Positions 51,560 through 61,693 of a DNA stretch of 64,000 nt are shown here, one piece after another. The position numbers were made by a program, and so were the translations under genes. The notes beneath the pieces are model-generated. The model was not told where the DNA came from. It made no database searches and saw nothing but the letters and a program-made list of their open reading frames with translations. How positions within the stretch are numbered: position 1 is the stretch's first letter; each line of letters opens with the position of its first letter. The DNA is from an uncultured Paracoccaceae bacterium (lineage in GTDB: Bacteria; Pseudomonadota; Alphaproteobacteria; Rhodobacterales; Rhodobacteraceae), in the NCBI GenBank assembly GCA_947493255.1, contig CANLQK010000004.1, positions 310,001-374,000 of the forward strand. The letters are read 5' to 3'.

Positions 51560-52612
51560 ATGTCAGACGTTCGCGCACTCATCATGGCGCTGCCAAACCC
51601 AGTCATCTTGGTGGGGCAAGACAGCCGGATCCTTGGGGTGAATGGGCCTGCGCAACGCCTCGTTGGCGTCGAATGCGATGGATGGAATTATATCACGGCC
51701 CTACGGCAACCCGCCGTCCTTGATGCGGTCGAGGCAACAATGTCCGATGGTGGGCACCGCAGCACACGGTATCTAAGCAATGATGGCGCCCGTGACACCA
51801 CATGGGATGTAACCGTCTCAGGTGTCGCCTTAAACGAAGGGCATGCCGTGCTGCTGTCATTTCAAGACATCACCGCCGTGGAAGATGCCGGCGAGATGCG
51901 GCGCGATTTTGTTGGCAACGTCAGCCATGAATTACGCACGCCTTTAACGACATTGCTAGGGTTTATCGAAACCCTGCGCGGGCCAGCGCGTGACGATAAA
52001 GCCGCCCAAGACCGGTTCCTCGCGATCATGGAACAAGAAGCTGGGCGCATGCACCGCTTGGTCGAAGATCTGTTGTCCCTCAGCCGGGTTGAGGGGCAAG
52101 AACGTATGCGCCCCACAACAACTGTCTCTCTGACCTCGCTGATCGGTGAGGTGGCCGAAGCATTGGCACCGGTCGCAGCGGCAAATGACGTTACGCTCAT
52201 TCGCGACATCCCAGATACCCCCGTGGACATATTGGGGGACCGCGAACAGCTGTGGCAGGTCATCAGCAATCTGGTGGAAAATGGCATCAAGTACGGCGGC
52301 AACGGCAAGACGGTTACGGTGCGATTGGGTCCGCCAACCCACGAAGCCGCATTGATGCAGGACGGTGTGCGATTATCGGTTTTGGATCAAGGCGAAGGTA
52401 TTCCCGCACATCACATTGCACGACTCACTGAACGGTTTTACCGCGTCGATAGTCACAGAAGCCGCGAAATCGGCGGCACAGGCCTTGGGTTGGCCATTGT
52501 AAAACATATTATCAACCGCCATCGCGGTCGCTTTCGCGTCCACAGCGAGATGGGTCAAGGATCTGAATTTACAGTAATTTTGCCACTCGGAAGAGGGCAG
52601 CCGCCTAAATAA
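51560..52612 (+). CDS. phoR: Phosphate regulon sensor histidine kinase PhoR-like
   Basis: PAS then FVGNVSHELRTPLTTLLGFIETLRG, GIPAHHIARLTERFYRVDSHRSREIGGTGLGLAIVKHI; upstream of pst operon. Confidence 0.9.
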   Translation: MSDVRALIMALPNPVILVGQDSRILGVNGPAQRLVGVECDGWNYITALRQPAVLDAVEATMSDGGHRSTRYLSNDGARDTTWDVTVSGVALNEGHAVLLSFQDITAVEDAGEMRRDFVGNVSHELRTPLTTLLGFIETLRGPARDDKAAQDRFLAIMEQEAGRMHRLVEDLLSLSRVEGQERMRPTTTVSLTSLIGEVAEALAPVAAANDVTLIRDIPDTPVDILGDREQLWQVISNLVENGIKYGGNGKTVTVRLGPPTHEAALMQDGVRLSVLDQGEGIPAHHIARLTERFYRVDSHRSREIGGTGLGLAIVKHIINRHRGRFRVHSEMGQGSEFTVILPLGRGQPPK

Positions 52613-52629
52613 TCCGCTCAAATCACCCA

Positions 52630-52662
52630 CTGTCATATAAGTTTTACATTAGTGTCACAAAA
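52630..52662 (+). promoter_or_regulatory. Pho box (PhoB binding site) upstream of pstS
   Basis: Three 11-bp units: CTGTCATATAA / GTTTTACATTA / GTGTCACAAAA. Confidence 0.82.
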
Positions 52663-52745
52663 GCGTTTTGCGGGGTCAGTAGATCGGCCCCAAGACTTGG
52701 CGATCCGCGCCGGGTCAGTAAGAGAAAAAACGCTGGAGCATATAT

Positions 52746-53780
52746 ATGTCCTTTCTCAAATTGAGCGCCTCTACATTGGCGATCGCAACGATTTCCGCAA
52801 CCACAGCCGCCGCACGTGACAACGTACAGGTTGCAGGTTCCTCCACGGTGCTGCCATACGCCTCAATCATCGCTGAATTCTTCGGCGAGAACTCCGATTT
52901 CCCAACACCCGTTGTTGAATCTGGTGGCTCGTCCGCTGGCCTGAAACGCTTCTGCGAAGGTGTTGGCGAAAACACAATCGACATCGCAAACGCATCCCGC
53001 GCGATCCGCGACAGCGAAATCGCAACATGTGCTGAAAACGGCGTGACAGACATTGTCGAAGTTCGCATCGGTTATGACGGCATCGTTTTCGCATCCGACA
53101 TCAACGGCGCAGAATTCGCATACACACCATCCGACTGGTTCCTCGCACTTGCTGCTGAACTTCCAGTAGACGGCGCAATGGTTGCCAACCCGAACACAAG
53201 CTGGTCCGAAGCTAACGCTGACTTGCCATCCCAGCCAATCATCGCGTTCATCCCGGGCACAAAGCACGGCACACGCGAAGTGTTCGAAGAAAAAGTACTT
53301 CTTCAGGGCTGTGAAGACACAGGCGCATTCGAAGCCTTCATGGCAATCAACGGCGGCGACGAAGACGCAGCTGAAAGCTCCTGTATGGCAGTTCGCGCTG
53401 ATGGTCTCTCCGTAGACATCGACGGCGACTACACAGAAACACTGGCCCGCATCGAAGCCGACAACAACGGCATCGGCGTATTCGGTCTGTCTTTCTACGA
53501 AAACAACACGGACAAACTGCAAGTTGCGACAATGTCTGATGTGGTTCCTTCCACAGAATCCATCTCAACTGGCGAATACCCAGTGTCCCGTCCGCTGTAC
53601 TTCTACATCAAAGCACAGCACGTTGGTACGATCCCAGGCCTGCAGGAATATGCATCCTTCTTCGTAGCTGACGAACTTGCTGGCCCAGACGGTCCATTGG
53701 CTGCCTACGGTCTGGTTTCCGATCCAGAGCTTGCAGCAACACAGGAAGCTGTGGCAAACCTGACAACAATGGGCAACTAA
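52746..53780 (+). CDS. pstS: Phosphate ABC transporter substrate-binding protein
   Basis: Signal peptide, VQVAGSSTVLPYASIIAEFFGE, SGGSSAGLKRFCEG; followed by pstCAB. Confidence 0.96.
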   Translation: MSFLKLSASTLAIATISATTAAARDNVQVAGSSTVLPYASIIAEFFGENSDFPTPVVESGGSSAGLKRFCEGVGENTIDIANASRAIRDSEIATCAENGVTDIVEVRIGYDGIVFASDINGAEFAYTPSDWFLALAAELPVDGAMVANPNTSWSEANADLPSQPIIAFIPGTKHGTREVFEEKVLLQGCEDTGAFEAFMAINGGDEDAAESSCMAVRADGLSVDIDGDYTETLARIEADNNGIGVFGLSFYENNTDKLQVATMSDVVPSTESISTGEYPVSRPLYFYIKAQHVGTIPGLQEYASFFVADELAGPDGPLAAYGLVSDPELAATQEAVANLTTMGN

Positions 53781-53793
53781 GCCTTACAATTTT

Positions 53794-53823
53794 CGCGGGG
53801 GCAGGGCTTGATCTGCCCCCGCG
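53794..53823 (+). terminator. Strong hairpin between pstS and pstC (attenuator or mRNA stabiliser candidate)
   Basis: CGCGGGGGCAG-GGCTTGAT-CTGCCCCCGCG, 11-bp perfect stem, no T run. Confidence 0.65.
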
Positions 53824-53861
53824 TACGTCTGCCACTTCAAAGAACGACGATCGGACACGAC

Positions 53862-55094
53862 GTGCTGCCACTTACAATTCCTTTCCTCGCAACGATTGGC
53901 CTCGCGACCCTTGGGTACTTCCTCGGTCGCTCTCGCGCTATTTCGGTTGCTGGACGTGACATGCGTCTTCTGAACGCGCTGCCACACCAACATGGCCTCA
54001 ACACCTGTTTCTCTACACTGCTACCGCCGCTGGCGGTTATGTTGATTTGGGCACTTGCTGCCCGCATCGCGTCCCGCAAAGACGTTCTGTTGGCCCCAGA
54101 AAACCCAACCCTTGTTTACATCATCCTTATCGGGCTCGCTGTTGCGGGCCTTGGCCTGTCCATGATGCGGATCTCCCGCGATTTCCGCGCCCGCAACGCG
54201 TCCGAGCGTTGGATCATGGGTCTGCTGATCTTCGCCTCAACCGTCGCGATCCTGACGACAGTGGGCATCGTCCTTTCGATGGTATCCGAGACGTTGAACT
54301 TCTTTGGCCAGCACGACTGGAAAGCGTTCTTCTTCGGCACCACATGGTCCCCAAGCTTCTCTGGCCGCGGCGGCGACTCCCAGCTGGGTATTATCCCGCT
54401 GCTTTGGGGTACGCTTTACATCAGCTTTATCGCGCTCGCTTTCGCCGTGCCCGTGGGCCTGTTTGCTGCGATCTACCTCAGCGAATACGCAAGCCCGCGC
54501 TTGCGCTCCATTGCGAAACCGATGATCGAAATCCTCGCCGGTATCCCGACGATCGTATACGGTCTCTTTGCCTTGCTCACCGTCGGCCCACTGCTGCGCG
54601 ATGTCTTTGCCGAACCTATGGGTTTGGGCGACAGCGCATCGTCCGTCATGACTGCGGGCCTCGTGATGGGTGTCATGTTGATCCCCTTCGTGTCCTCCCT
54701 GTCTGACGACATCATCAACGCGGTGCCACAATCCATGCGCGACGGCTCCCTTGGGCTGGGTGCGACACCATCAGAAACCATCCGTCAGGTCGTCATTCCC
54801 GCCGCTTTGCCAGGGATCGTAGGGGCCGTGCTTCTGGCTGCATCCCGCGCCATTGGTGAAACCATGATCGTGGTTCTTGGGGCAGGGGCCGCGGCCCGCC
54901 TGTCGCTCAACCCGTTCGAGGCCATGACAACCGTCACCGCCAAAATCGTCAGCCAGCTGACCGGCGATACGGATTTCGCATCCCCTGAAACCCTCGTGGC
55001 CTTCGCCTTGGGTCTCACTCTCTTCGTTATCACATTGGGCCTGAACGTTCTCGCCCTCTACATTGTGCGCAAATATCGGGAACAGTACGAATGA
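53862..55094 (+). CDS. pstC: Phosphate ABC transporter permease PstC
   Basis: EYASPRLRSIAKPMIEILAGIPTIVYGLFAL, ALGATPSETI-type loop; GTG start at 53862 proposed. Confidence 0.94.
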   Translation: MLPLTIPFLATIGLATLGYFLGRSRAISVAGRDMRLLNALPHQHGLNTCFSTLLPPLAVMLIWALAARIASRKDVLLAPENPTLVYIILIGLAVAGLGLSMMRISRDFRARNASERWIMGLLIFASTVAILTTVGIVLSMVSETLNFFGQHDWKAFFFGTTWSPSFSGRGGDSQLGIIPLLWGTLYISFIALAFAVPVGLFAAIYLSEYASPRLRSIAKPMIEILAGIPTIVYGLFALLTVGPLLRDVFAEPMGLGDSASSVMTAGLVMGVMLIPFVSSLSDDIINAVPQSMRDGSLGLGATPSETIRQVVIPAALPGIVGAVLLAASRAIGETMIVVLGAGAAARLSLNPFEAMTTVTAKIVSQLTGDTDFASPETLVAFALGLTLFVITLGLNVLALYIVRKYREQYE

Positions 55095-56413
55095 CTGATC
55101 TGTCCGCCTCCAAATCCGGCTCGCTTCTGACCGAAGACAAGCGCACCGCAAAACGCAACGCCGCCGAGAAACGGTTCCGCGCCTACGGGCTGGGTGCAAT
55201 TCTGCTGGCCTGCCTCATGCTTGTGCTGCTTTTGATCTCCATCGTCACCAACGGCGCATCCTCTTTCAAACAGACCTATATGGCCTTCCCTGTGACCGTC
55301 TCGCAGGAAGAATTTGACGCCGCCGAAGGGTCCATCCTGAAAACCGGCGCCTATAACAAAATGCTCCAATCCGCGCTGATGGATTATCTCGTAGCCAATG
55401 ATCTGTTGGGCGACGCCACCGAAGACGACGTCAAGAACATGATCTCCGGCGAAGCCGCCGCAGACGTGCGCCGCATGCTGCTGGCCAACGCGGATGTCAT
55501 CGGCACAGAGATCGACTTTAGCCTGCTCGCAAACGGCCGAATTGATGGGTATTTCAAAGGCCGCGTCACCCGCGAAACTGCCGCGTTGGATACCAAAATC
55601 ACCGCCGCGCAACTCGATCTGGCGGATCGCATGACCGAAGACGGTTCCATGGTCACACGGTTCAACTGGTCCTTCTTCACCAACCCTGATGCCTCTGTGC
55701 AGCGCCCCGAAGCCGCCGGCCTCGGCGTCGCGATCCTCGGCTCTCTTTACATGATGGCTGTCGTGTTGTGCCTTGCACTGCCAATTGGCGTTGCGGCCTC
55801 CATCTACCTCGAAGAATTCGCCAAAAAGAACTGGGTCACCGACGTGATCGAAGTGAACATCGCCAACCTCGCCGCTGTGCCCTCCATCGTTTACGGTATC
55901 CTCGGCCTCGCGATCTTCATCAACTTTGCCGAACTGCACCAATCCTCACCTCTGGTGGGGGGCCTTGTGCTGACGTTGATGACCCTTCCAACGATCATCA
56001 TCTCGACCCGCGCATCCCTAAAATCCATCCCGCCCAGCATCCGTGATGCGGCACTGGGGGTAGGGGCATCTAAAATGCAATCGGTGTTCCACCACGTCCT
56101 GCCTTTGGCGGCCCCCGGCATCCTGACCGGCACAATCATCGGCCTTGCACAGGCCCTTGGTGAAACCGCGCCGCTCTTGTTGATCGGCATGGTGGCCTTC
56201 GTGAAAGAATACCCCGCGGCCTATTCCTCCGAACTGGGCCTCTTTGGCGAAGCCTCCACCGCGCTGCCAGTCCAGATCTTCAACTGGACAACACGCTCCG
56301 ATCCGGCCTTCGTTGAACGGGCCTCAGGTGCGATCATCACCTTGTTGATCTTCCTGCTGATGATGAACGCGCTGGCGATCTTCCTGCGTAAGAAATTCGA
56401 ACGTCGTTGGTAA
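55091..56413 (+). CDS. pstA: Phosphate ABC transporter permease PstA (with N-terminal extension)
   Basis: NIANLAAVPSIVYGILGLAIFINF; ALGVGASKMQSVFHHVLPLAAPGILTGTIIGLAQALGETAPLLLIG. Confidence 0.94.
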   Translation: MTDLSASKSGSLLTEDKRTAKRNAAEKRFRAYGLGAILLACLMLVLLLISIVTNGASSFKQTYMAFPVTVSQEEFDAAEGSILKTGAYNKMLQSALMDYLVANDLLGDATEDDVKNMISGEAAADVRRMLLANADVIGTEIDFSLLANGRIDGYFKGRVTRETAALDTKITAAQLDLADRMTEDGSMVTRFNWSFFTNPDASVQRPEAAGLGVAILGSLYMMAVVLCLALPIGVAASIYLEEFAKKNWVTDVIEVNIANLAAVPSIVYGILGLAIFINFAELHQSSPLVGGLVLTLMTLPTIIISTRASLKSIPPSIRDAALGVGASKMQSVFHHVLPLAAPGILTGTIIGLAQALGETAPLLLIGMVAFVKEYPAAYSSELGLFGEASTALPVQIFNWTTRSDPAFVERASGAIITLLIFLLMMNALAIFLRKKFERRW

Positions 56414-56461
56414 GAGGACGTGACATTGAAAGACTTAAACTTGACTGAAAGAGCCGTGACA

Positions 56462-57223
56462 ATGAACGACATTAAAATCGCCGCCAAAGGTGTGCAGGTC
56501 TACTACGCGGACACCCACGCCATCAAAGACGTGAACGTCGAAATCGAAGACAAAACAGTTACGGCCTTTATCGGCCCGTCTGGCTGCGGCAAATCAACGT
56601 TTTTGCGCACAATCAACCGTATGAACGACACCATCGACATCTGCCGTGTGGAAGGTGACATTCGCATCGACGGCGAAGATATTTACGACCCAAAAGTCGA
56701 CCCCGTGCAGCTGCGCGCGAAGGTGGGAATGGTGTTCCAAAAACCAAACCCGTTCCCCAAATCGATCTACGACAACGTCGCCTATGGCCCCAAAATTCAC
56801 GGGCTCGCCCGCAACAAGGCGGACCTTGATGAAATCGTCGAAAAGGCCCTGCGCCGTGGCGCCATCTGGGACGAAGTCAAAGACCGTCTTCACGCACCGG
56901 GCACAGGCCTGTCCGGTGGTCAGCAGCAACGTTTGTGCATCGCACGGGCAGTTGCGACAGAACCCGAAGTTCTGTTGATGGACGAACCCTGTTCCGCGCT
57001 CGACCCGATCGCGACTGCGCAGGTCGAAGAACTGATCGACGAACTGCGCCAAAGCTATTCGGTCGTCATCGTCACGCACTCCATGCAACAGGCCGCCCGC
57101 GTCAGCCAGAAAACGGCCTTCTTCCACTTGGGCAACCTCGTTGAATTCGGCGACACCGACAAGATTTTCACCAACCCCGAAGACCCCCGCACAGAGAGCT
57201 ATATCTCTGGCCGGATCGGGTAA
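56462..57223 (+). CDS. pstB: Phosphate ABC transporter ATP-binding protein
   Basis: [53 protein letters not shown]. Confidence 0.97.
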   Translation: MNDIKIAAKGVQVYYADTHAIKDVNVEIEDKTVTAFIGPSGCGKSTFLRTINRMNDTIDICRVEGDIRIDGEDIYDPKVDPVQLRAKVGMVFQKPNPFPKSIYDNVAYGPKIHGLARNKADLDEIVEKALRRGAIWDEVKDRLHAPGTGLSGGQQQRLCIARAVATEPEVLLMDEPCSALDPIATAQVEELIDELRQSYSVVIVTHSMQQAARVSQKTAFFHLGNLVEFGDTDKIFTNPEDPRTESYISGRIG

Positions 57224-57234
57224 GGAGCACACCG

Positions 57235-57939
57235 ATGACACAGCATATTTCATCCGCGTTTGACCGCGATCTCGAAGGCATTCAGGCGCTCATCATGAAA
57301 ATGGGCGGCCTCGTTGAAAACGCTATTCTTGAAGGCACCCAAAGTCTTGAAGCCCGCGACATTGAACGTGCCGAAATCGTGCGCAAAGGTGATAAAGTCA
57401 TCGATGCGCTGGAAGAACAAATCAACGAAGAAGCCGCGCGCGTTATCGCATTGCGCGCGCCCGTGTCCAAAGACCTGCGGTCCTTGTTGTCCGTCCTAAA
57501 ACTCGCATCCAGCCTTGAACGCATGGGCGATTACGCGAAAAACATGGCCAAACGCACACCTATTTTGGCGGAAATGAAGGCGATCAACGGCACCGACGCC
57601 GCCTTACGTCGCATGTCTAAAGAAGTGCAATCTATGTTGTCTGACGCGCTGGATGCTTATGTGCGCGGCGATGCAGAACTGGCCGAAAGCGTGCGCCAAC
57701 GCGACATGGACGTAGACCAGATGTACAACGCCTTGTTCCGTGAATTCCTGACCTTCATGATGGAAGATCCACGCAACATTAGCGCCTGCATGCACATGCA
57801 TTTCATCGCCAAAAACATTGAACGCATGGGCGATCTTGTCACCAACATGTGCGAACAGGTCATCTACATGGTCACCGGCGAAATGCCCGACGAAGACCGC
57901 CCCAAGATGGACAGCACCGCCACAACCCGTGTGGAATAG
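57235..57939 (+). CDS. phoU: Phosphate signalling complex protein PhoU
   Basis: SSAFDRDLEGIQALIMKMGGLVENAI; KLASSLERMGDYAKNMAKR; FIAKNIERMGDLVTNM. Confidence 0.96.
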   Translation: MTQHISSAFDRDLEGIQALIMKMGGLVENAILEGTQSLEARDIERAEIVRKGDKVIDALEEQINEEAARVIALRAPVSKDLRSLLSVLKLASSLERMGDYAKNMAKRTPILAEMKAINGTDAALRRMSKEVQSMLSDALDAYVRGDAELAESVRQRDMDVDQMYNALFREFLTFMMEDPRNISACMHMHFIAKNIERMGDLVTNMCEQVIYMVTGEMPDEDRPKMDSTATTRVE

Positions 57940-57944
57940 GACCG

Positions 57945-58628
57945 ATGAACGAACCACACGTCTTGATCGTCGAGGATGAACCCGCACAGCGCGAGGTTCT
58001 GGCCTATAACCTAGAGGCGGAAGGCTATCGCACCTCTCGCGCCGAAGACGGCGAACAGGGGTTGCTATTGGTCGATGAAGACGCCCCGGATGTCATCGTA
58101 TTGGACTGGATGTTGCCCAACGTGTCGGGGATCGAGGTGTGCCGCCAGCTCAAGATGCGGCCAGAAACCCGCGCCATCCCGATCATCATGTTGTCGGCCC
58201 GATCAGAAGAGGTCGACAAGGTGCGCGGCCTTGAAACGGGTGCCGACGACTATGTCGTCAAACCCTATGCCGTGGCCGAATTGATGGCGCGTGTGCGCAC
58301 CCAGTTGCGGCGCGTGCGACCCTCAACTGTGGGGCAGGTCCTTACCTACGAAGATATTGCGTTGGATGCCGAAACCCACCGCGTGTCGCGTGGTGAAACC
58401 GAATTGAAACTCGGCCCGACCGAATTCCGCCTCCTGAGCACCTTTATGGAAAAGCCAGGCCGCGTCTGGAGCCGAGAACAGCTGTTGGACCGTGTTTGGG
58501 GTCGCGACATCTATGTCGACACCCGCACGGTCGACGTACACATCGGCCGCCTACGCAAGGTGCTCACCCAAAATGGCGGTGTTGACCCTGTACGCACAGT
58601 ACGCGGCGCAGGCTATGCCTTAGGTTAA
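57945..58628 (+). CDS. phoB: Phosphate regulon response regulator
   Basis: HVLIVEDEPAQREVLAYNLEAEGY; VLDWMLPNVSGIEVCR; OmpR-type wHTH KLGPTEFRLLSTFMEKPGRVWSREQLLDRVWG. Confidence 0.95.
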   Translation: MNEPHVLIVEDEPAQREVLAYNLEAEGYRTSRAEDGEQGLLLVDEDAPDVIVLDWMLPNVSGIEVCRQLKMRPETRAIPIIMLSARSEEVDKVRGLETGADDYVVKPYAVAELMARVRTQLRRVRPSTVGQVLTYEDIALDAETHRVSRGETELKLGPTEFRLLSTFMEKPGRVWSREQLLDRVWGRDIYVDTRTVDVHIGRLRKVLTQNGGVDPVRTVRGAGYALG

Positions 58629-59434
58629 CCTGCCGCCTGTTCGTCAGCGCGGGCCTTTTTCGCAGTGGCCCGCGACACCAATGATGCACTCACAACGCCC
58701 AATGTCACCAAACCGATCATGATGGTCGACAGCGCGTTGATTTCAGGCGTGACACCCAATCGAACCGCAGAGAAAATCTTGATCGGTAGCGTCGTGGAAG
58801 ATGGGCCAGACGTAAAGGATGCAATCACCAGATCATCCAACGACAATGTAAACGCCAACAACCATCCCGAAATGACCGCCGGCATAATGATCGGCAAGGT
58901 CACACTGCGAAACGCATCGAAGGGTGTGCATCCCAAATCCAACGCCGCTTCTTCCAGCGATTGATCAAAGCTCACCAAGCGCGACGTAACAACCACGCTC
59001 ACGTAACACATCGCGAACGTTGTGTGGGCCAAGACAATCGTCAGCACCCCGCGGTCCAACCCAATCGCGATAAAGAAAAGCAACAACGACAGGCCGGTAA
59101 TCACCTCGGGCATCACCAACGGCGCGTAAATCATTCCACTGAACAACCCACGTCCCCGAAAACGCCCCGCGCGCACCATGATATAGGCGGCCATCGTGCC
59201 CAAAACTGTGGCAATTGTCGACGACCAGAACGCCACCTTCACCGTCACCCACGCGGCATCCAAGAACTGTTCGTTCTGGAACAGCTCGCCATACCACTTC
59301 GTCGAAAACCCAGCCCAAACAGTGACAAGGCGGCTTTCGTTAAAGCTGTAGATGATCAAGATCAGCATCGGCAGATACAAAAACGCAAACCCAAACGTCA
59401 GCGATGTGGCGTTAAACCAAGAAAACCGTCTCAT
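58625..59434 (-). CDS. potC: Polyamine-type ABC transporter permease (PotC-like)
   Basis: LYLPMLILIIYSFNESRLVTVWAGFSTKWYGELF; EEAALDLGCTPFDAFRSVTLPIIMPAVISGWLLAFTLSLDDLVIASFTSGP. Confidence 0.92.
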   Translation of the reverse strand: MRRFSWFNATSLTFGFAFLYLPMLILIIYSFNESRLVTVWAGFSTKWYGELFQNEQFLDAAWVTVKVAFWSSTIATVLGTMAAYIMVRAGRFRGRGLFSGMIYAPLVMPEVITGLSLLLFFIAIGLDRGVLTIVLAHTTFAMCYVSVVVTSRLVSFDQSLEEAALDLGCTPFDAFRSVTLPIIMPAVISGWLLAFTLSLDDLVIASFTSGPSSTTLPIKIFSAVRLGVTPEINALSTIMIGLVTLGVVSASLVSRATAKKARADEQAAG

Positions 59435-60537
59435 CCTTCCAGCTCCCTTTGTTTTTGCTCGTTGCGCTGAAACAGAACAATCGGAATGATCAAGATCATC
59501 AGCAGTATGACCGCAACCGCCGAGGCAACAGGCCAATCGCGGTTGTTAAAGAACTCTTCCCACAACACCTTGCCGATCATCACCGTATCGGATCCACCCA
59601 ACAATGACGGGATCACAAATTCGCCCAAGGTCGGGATGAACACCAGAAAACAGCCCGCAATCACACCCGGTTTTGACAGCGGCGCTGTTACCAACCAAAA
59701 CGCCGACAGCGCCGTGCAGCCTAGGTCTTCCGCGGCTTCAACCAGACTGTCGTCCATCTTGTCCAAGGTCGCGTAAATCGGCAACACCATAAACGGCAGG
59801 TAGGTGTATACAACACCCACGTAGACCGCGATTGGTGTGTTCAAAATCGCCAATGGTTCGGAAATTACGCCAATCGAAAGCAGCAGTTGGTTCAGATAGC
59901 CTTCGGTGCTCAAGATGCCGATCCATGCGTAGACGCGGATCAAAAACGATGTCCAGAATGGCAAGATCACCAACATCAGCAATGTCGGGCGCCAGTGTTG
60001 TGCCGCGCGGGCCATGGCATAGGCGATCGGATAGCCAATCAACAACGTCAAAAACGTCGAGATCACAGCAATCTTGAGCGACGACAGATATGCTGCGAAA
60101 TACAAGAAATCAGGGATCTCGACGAATGCGTTTAGGGCAGGGAACAAGAACGCCAACACCGCCACAACAATCGCGACATTCACAATCGCCACGGCCAGTG
60201 CCGTTAACGCGGCTGCAGCGCTGTCAAAAATGGTATCAGCCGTTTCCGGCAACATCGCGCGCCGGATACGTGGGAATATCACGCGGTACATCGCGATACA
60301 CAGCACCAGCCCTGCAAACCCTGCCACCACGGCACCGGCGCCGATGAACGCGTAATTTTCCAAATCCAGCACCGACAGCATTGGCCAGAACCCGTCTTTC
60401 AGGTTCGGCGTATACGGCGGGATTGCAAGCGCGATGTCAGACAGCGAGATTTTAAGGACAATGACAAACGGCACCAAAAACAGCACCAACAACCACGCAT
60501 AGGGGATTGCGATCAAAAGGCGCCCACGCCAGTTCAT
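59431..60537 (-). CDS. potB: Polyamine-type ABC transporter permease (PotB-like)
   Basis: IPYAWLLVLFLVPFVIVLKISLSD; EAAEDLGCTALSAFWLVTAPLSKPGVIAGCFLVFIPTLGEFVIPSLLGG. Confidence 0.92.
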   Translation of the reverse strand: MNWRGRLLIAIPYAWLLVLFLVPFVIVLKISLSDIALAIPPYTPNLKDGFWPMLSVLDLENYAFIGAGAVVAGFAGLVLCIAMYRVIFPRIRRAMLPETADTIFDSAAAALTALAVAIVNVAIVVAVLAFLFPALNAFVEIPDFLYFAAYLSSLKIAVISTFLTLLIGYPIAYAMARAAQHWRPTLLMLVILPFWTSFLIRVYAWIGILSTEGYLNQLLLSIGVISEPLAILNTPIAVYVGVVYTYLPFMVLPIYATLDKMDDSLVEAAEDLGCTALSAFWLVTAPLSKPGVIAGCFLVFIPTLGEFVIPSLLGGSDTVMIGKVLWEEFFNNRDWPVASAVAVILLMILIIPIVLFQRNEQKQRELEG

Positions 60538-61682
60538 GCTGTCAGCACCACGCCGGCCGTGTCCGTCCAGCTCAGATAAACATGGTCTTCCCACGTCAGG
60601 TTGCGCCGCGACACACGTTTCGCATTTGTCGCCTGCGCCTTGATGATCAACCCCGGTGCGACCTCAACATGGTAGGTCGAGATGTTTCCCAAATACGCGA
60701 TATCAAGGATCTTACCTTCCAGCACATTCGCAGCCTTCGGTTTGGTCGACGAAATGGCCACTTTTTCGGGCCGAATTGCGAATGTCACAGAACTCGCGGC
60801 AGGCGGCGGAGTATCGGCGCTTGCGTTTATCGCGGGGGCCGTCGCGGACCATTTGATCGCCACTGACGTTTCACTGGCACGTTTTGCAGGAACTTCGACA
60901 GTGCCTTCGATCAGGTTCACGTCCCCGATAAAGTCAGCCACATAAGCCGAATTGGGGGCTTCATAGATCACCTCGGGGGTCGCCACCTGCGCCAATTTTC
61001 CTTCGGTCATCACCGCTACCCGTGTTGCCACGGTCATGGCTTCTTCTTGGTCGTGGGTAACAATCACAAACGTTGTACCTGTGGATTCTTGAATATCCAT
61101 CAACTCAAACTGGGTTTCGTGGCGCAGTTTTTTATCCAACGCACCCAAAGGTTCGTCTAATAACAACAACTTAGGGGCCTTTGCTAAACTCCGCGCCAAA
61201 GCCACGCGCTGTCGCTGCCCACCCGAAATCTGGTGCGGTTTGCGCCCGGCGAATTTCCCAAGCTGCGTCAGCTTCAACATCTGCTCGACGCGGTCACCAA
61301 TTTGGTCTTTCGGCATGTCAGACCGTTTCAAACCAAACGCAATGTTGTCCCAAACGGACAAATGCGGGAACAGCGCGTAGGATTGAAACATCATGTTCAC
61401 AGGGCGCTCATTTGGCGGGACGGGGCCAATATCTACACCATCCAGCAGGATCGTCCCTTCGGTTGGGGTTTCGAACCCGCCCAACATCCGCATCAACGTC
61501 GTCTTGCCACAGCCCGACGGGCCCAGCAGAGCAAAGAATTCCTTGGCATAAATATCAAGGGTCAAATCATCGATGGCCGTAAAATCGCCAAACCGTTTGG
61601 TGACATTCTTGAATTGGATCAACGGTTTTTCAACCGGATCGTCCCACGGTGCAAACACCGCATCAGGGTTAGCGTGCGCCAT
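60534..61682 (-). CDS. potA: Polyamine-type ABC transporter ATP-binding protein (PotA-like)
   Basis: LLGPSGCGKTTLMRMLGGFETPTEG; ISGGQRQRVALARSLAKAPKLLLLDEPLGALDKKLR; C-terminal TOBE domain. Confidence 0.94.
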   Translation of the reverse strand: MAHANPDAVFAPWDDPVEKPLIQFKNVTKRFGDFTAIDDLTLDIYAKEFFALLGPSGCGKTTLMRMLGGFETPTEGTILLDGVDIGPVPPNERPVNMMFQSYALFPHLSVWDNIAFGLKRSDMPKDQIGDRVEQMLKLTQLGKFAGRKPHQISGGQRQRVALARSLAKAPKLLLLDEPLGALDKKLRHETQFELMDIQESTGTTFVIVTHDQEEAMTVATRVAVMTEGKLAQVATPEVIYEAPNSAYVADFIGDVNLIEGTVEVPAKRASETSVAIKWSATAPAINASADTPPPAASSVTFAIRPEKVAISSTKPKAANVLEGKILDIAYLGNISTYHVEVAPGLIIKAQATNAKRVSRRNLTWEDHVYLSWTDTAGVVLTA

Positions 61683-61693
61683 TCTGGGCCTTT

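Noticed and set aside
52863-53522. 219-aa minus-strand ORF opposite pstS
   Set aside because: Arises from the skewed codon usage of pstS; no signal or domain.
54047-54706. 219-aa alternate-frame ORF inside pstC
   Set aside because: Arg/Cys/Pro-rich out-of-frame translation typical of high-GC coding DNA.
56594-57253. 219-aa minus-strand ORF opposite pstB
   Set aside because: Antisense to an ABC ATPase with clear Walker motifs; shadow ORF.
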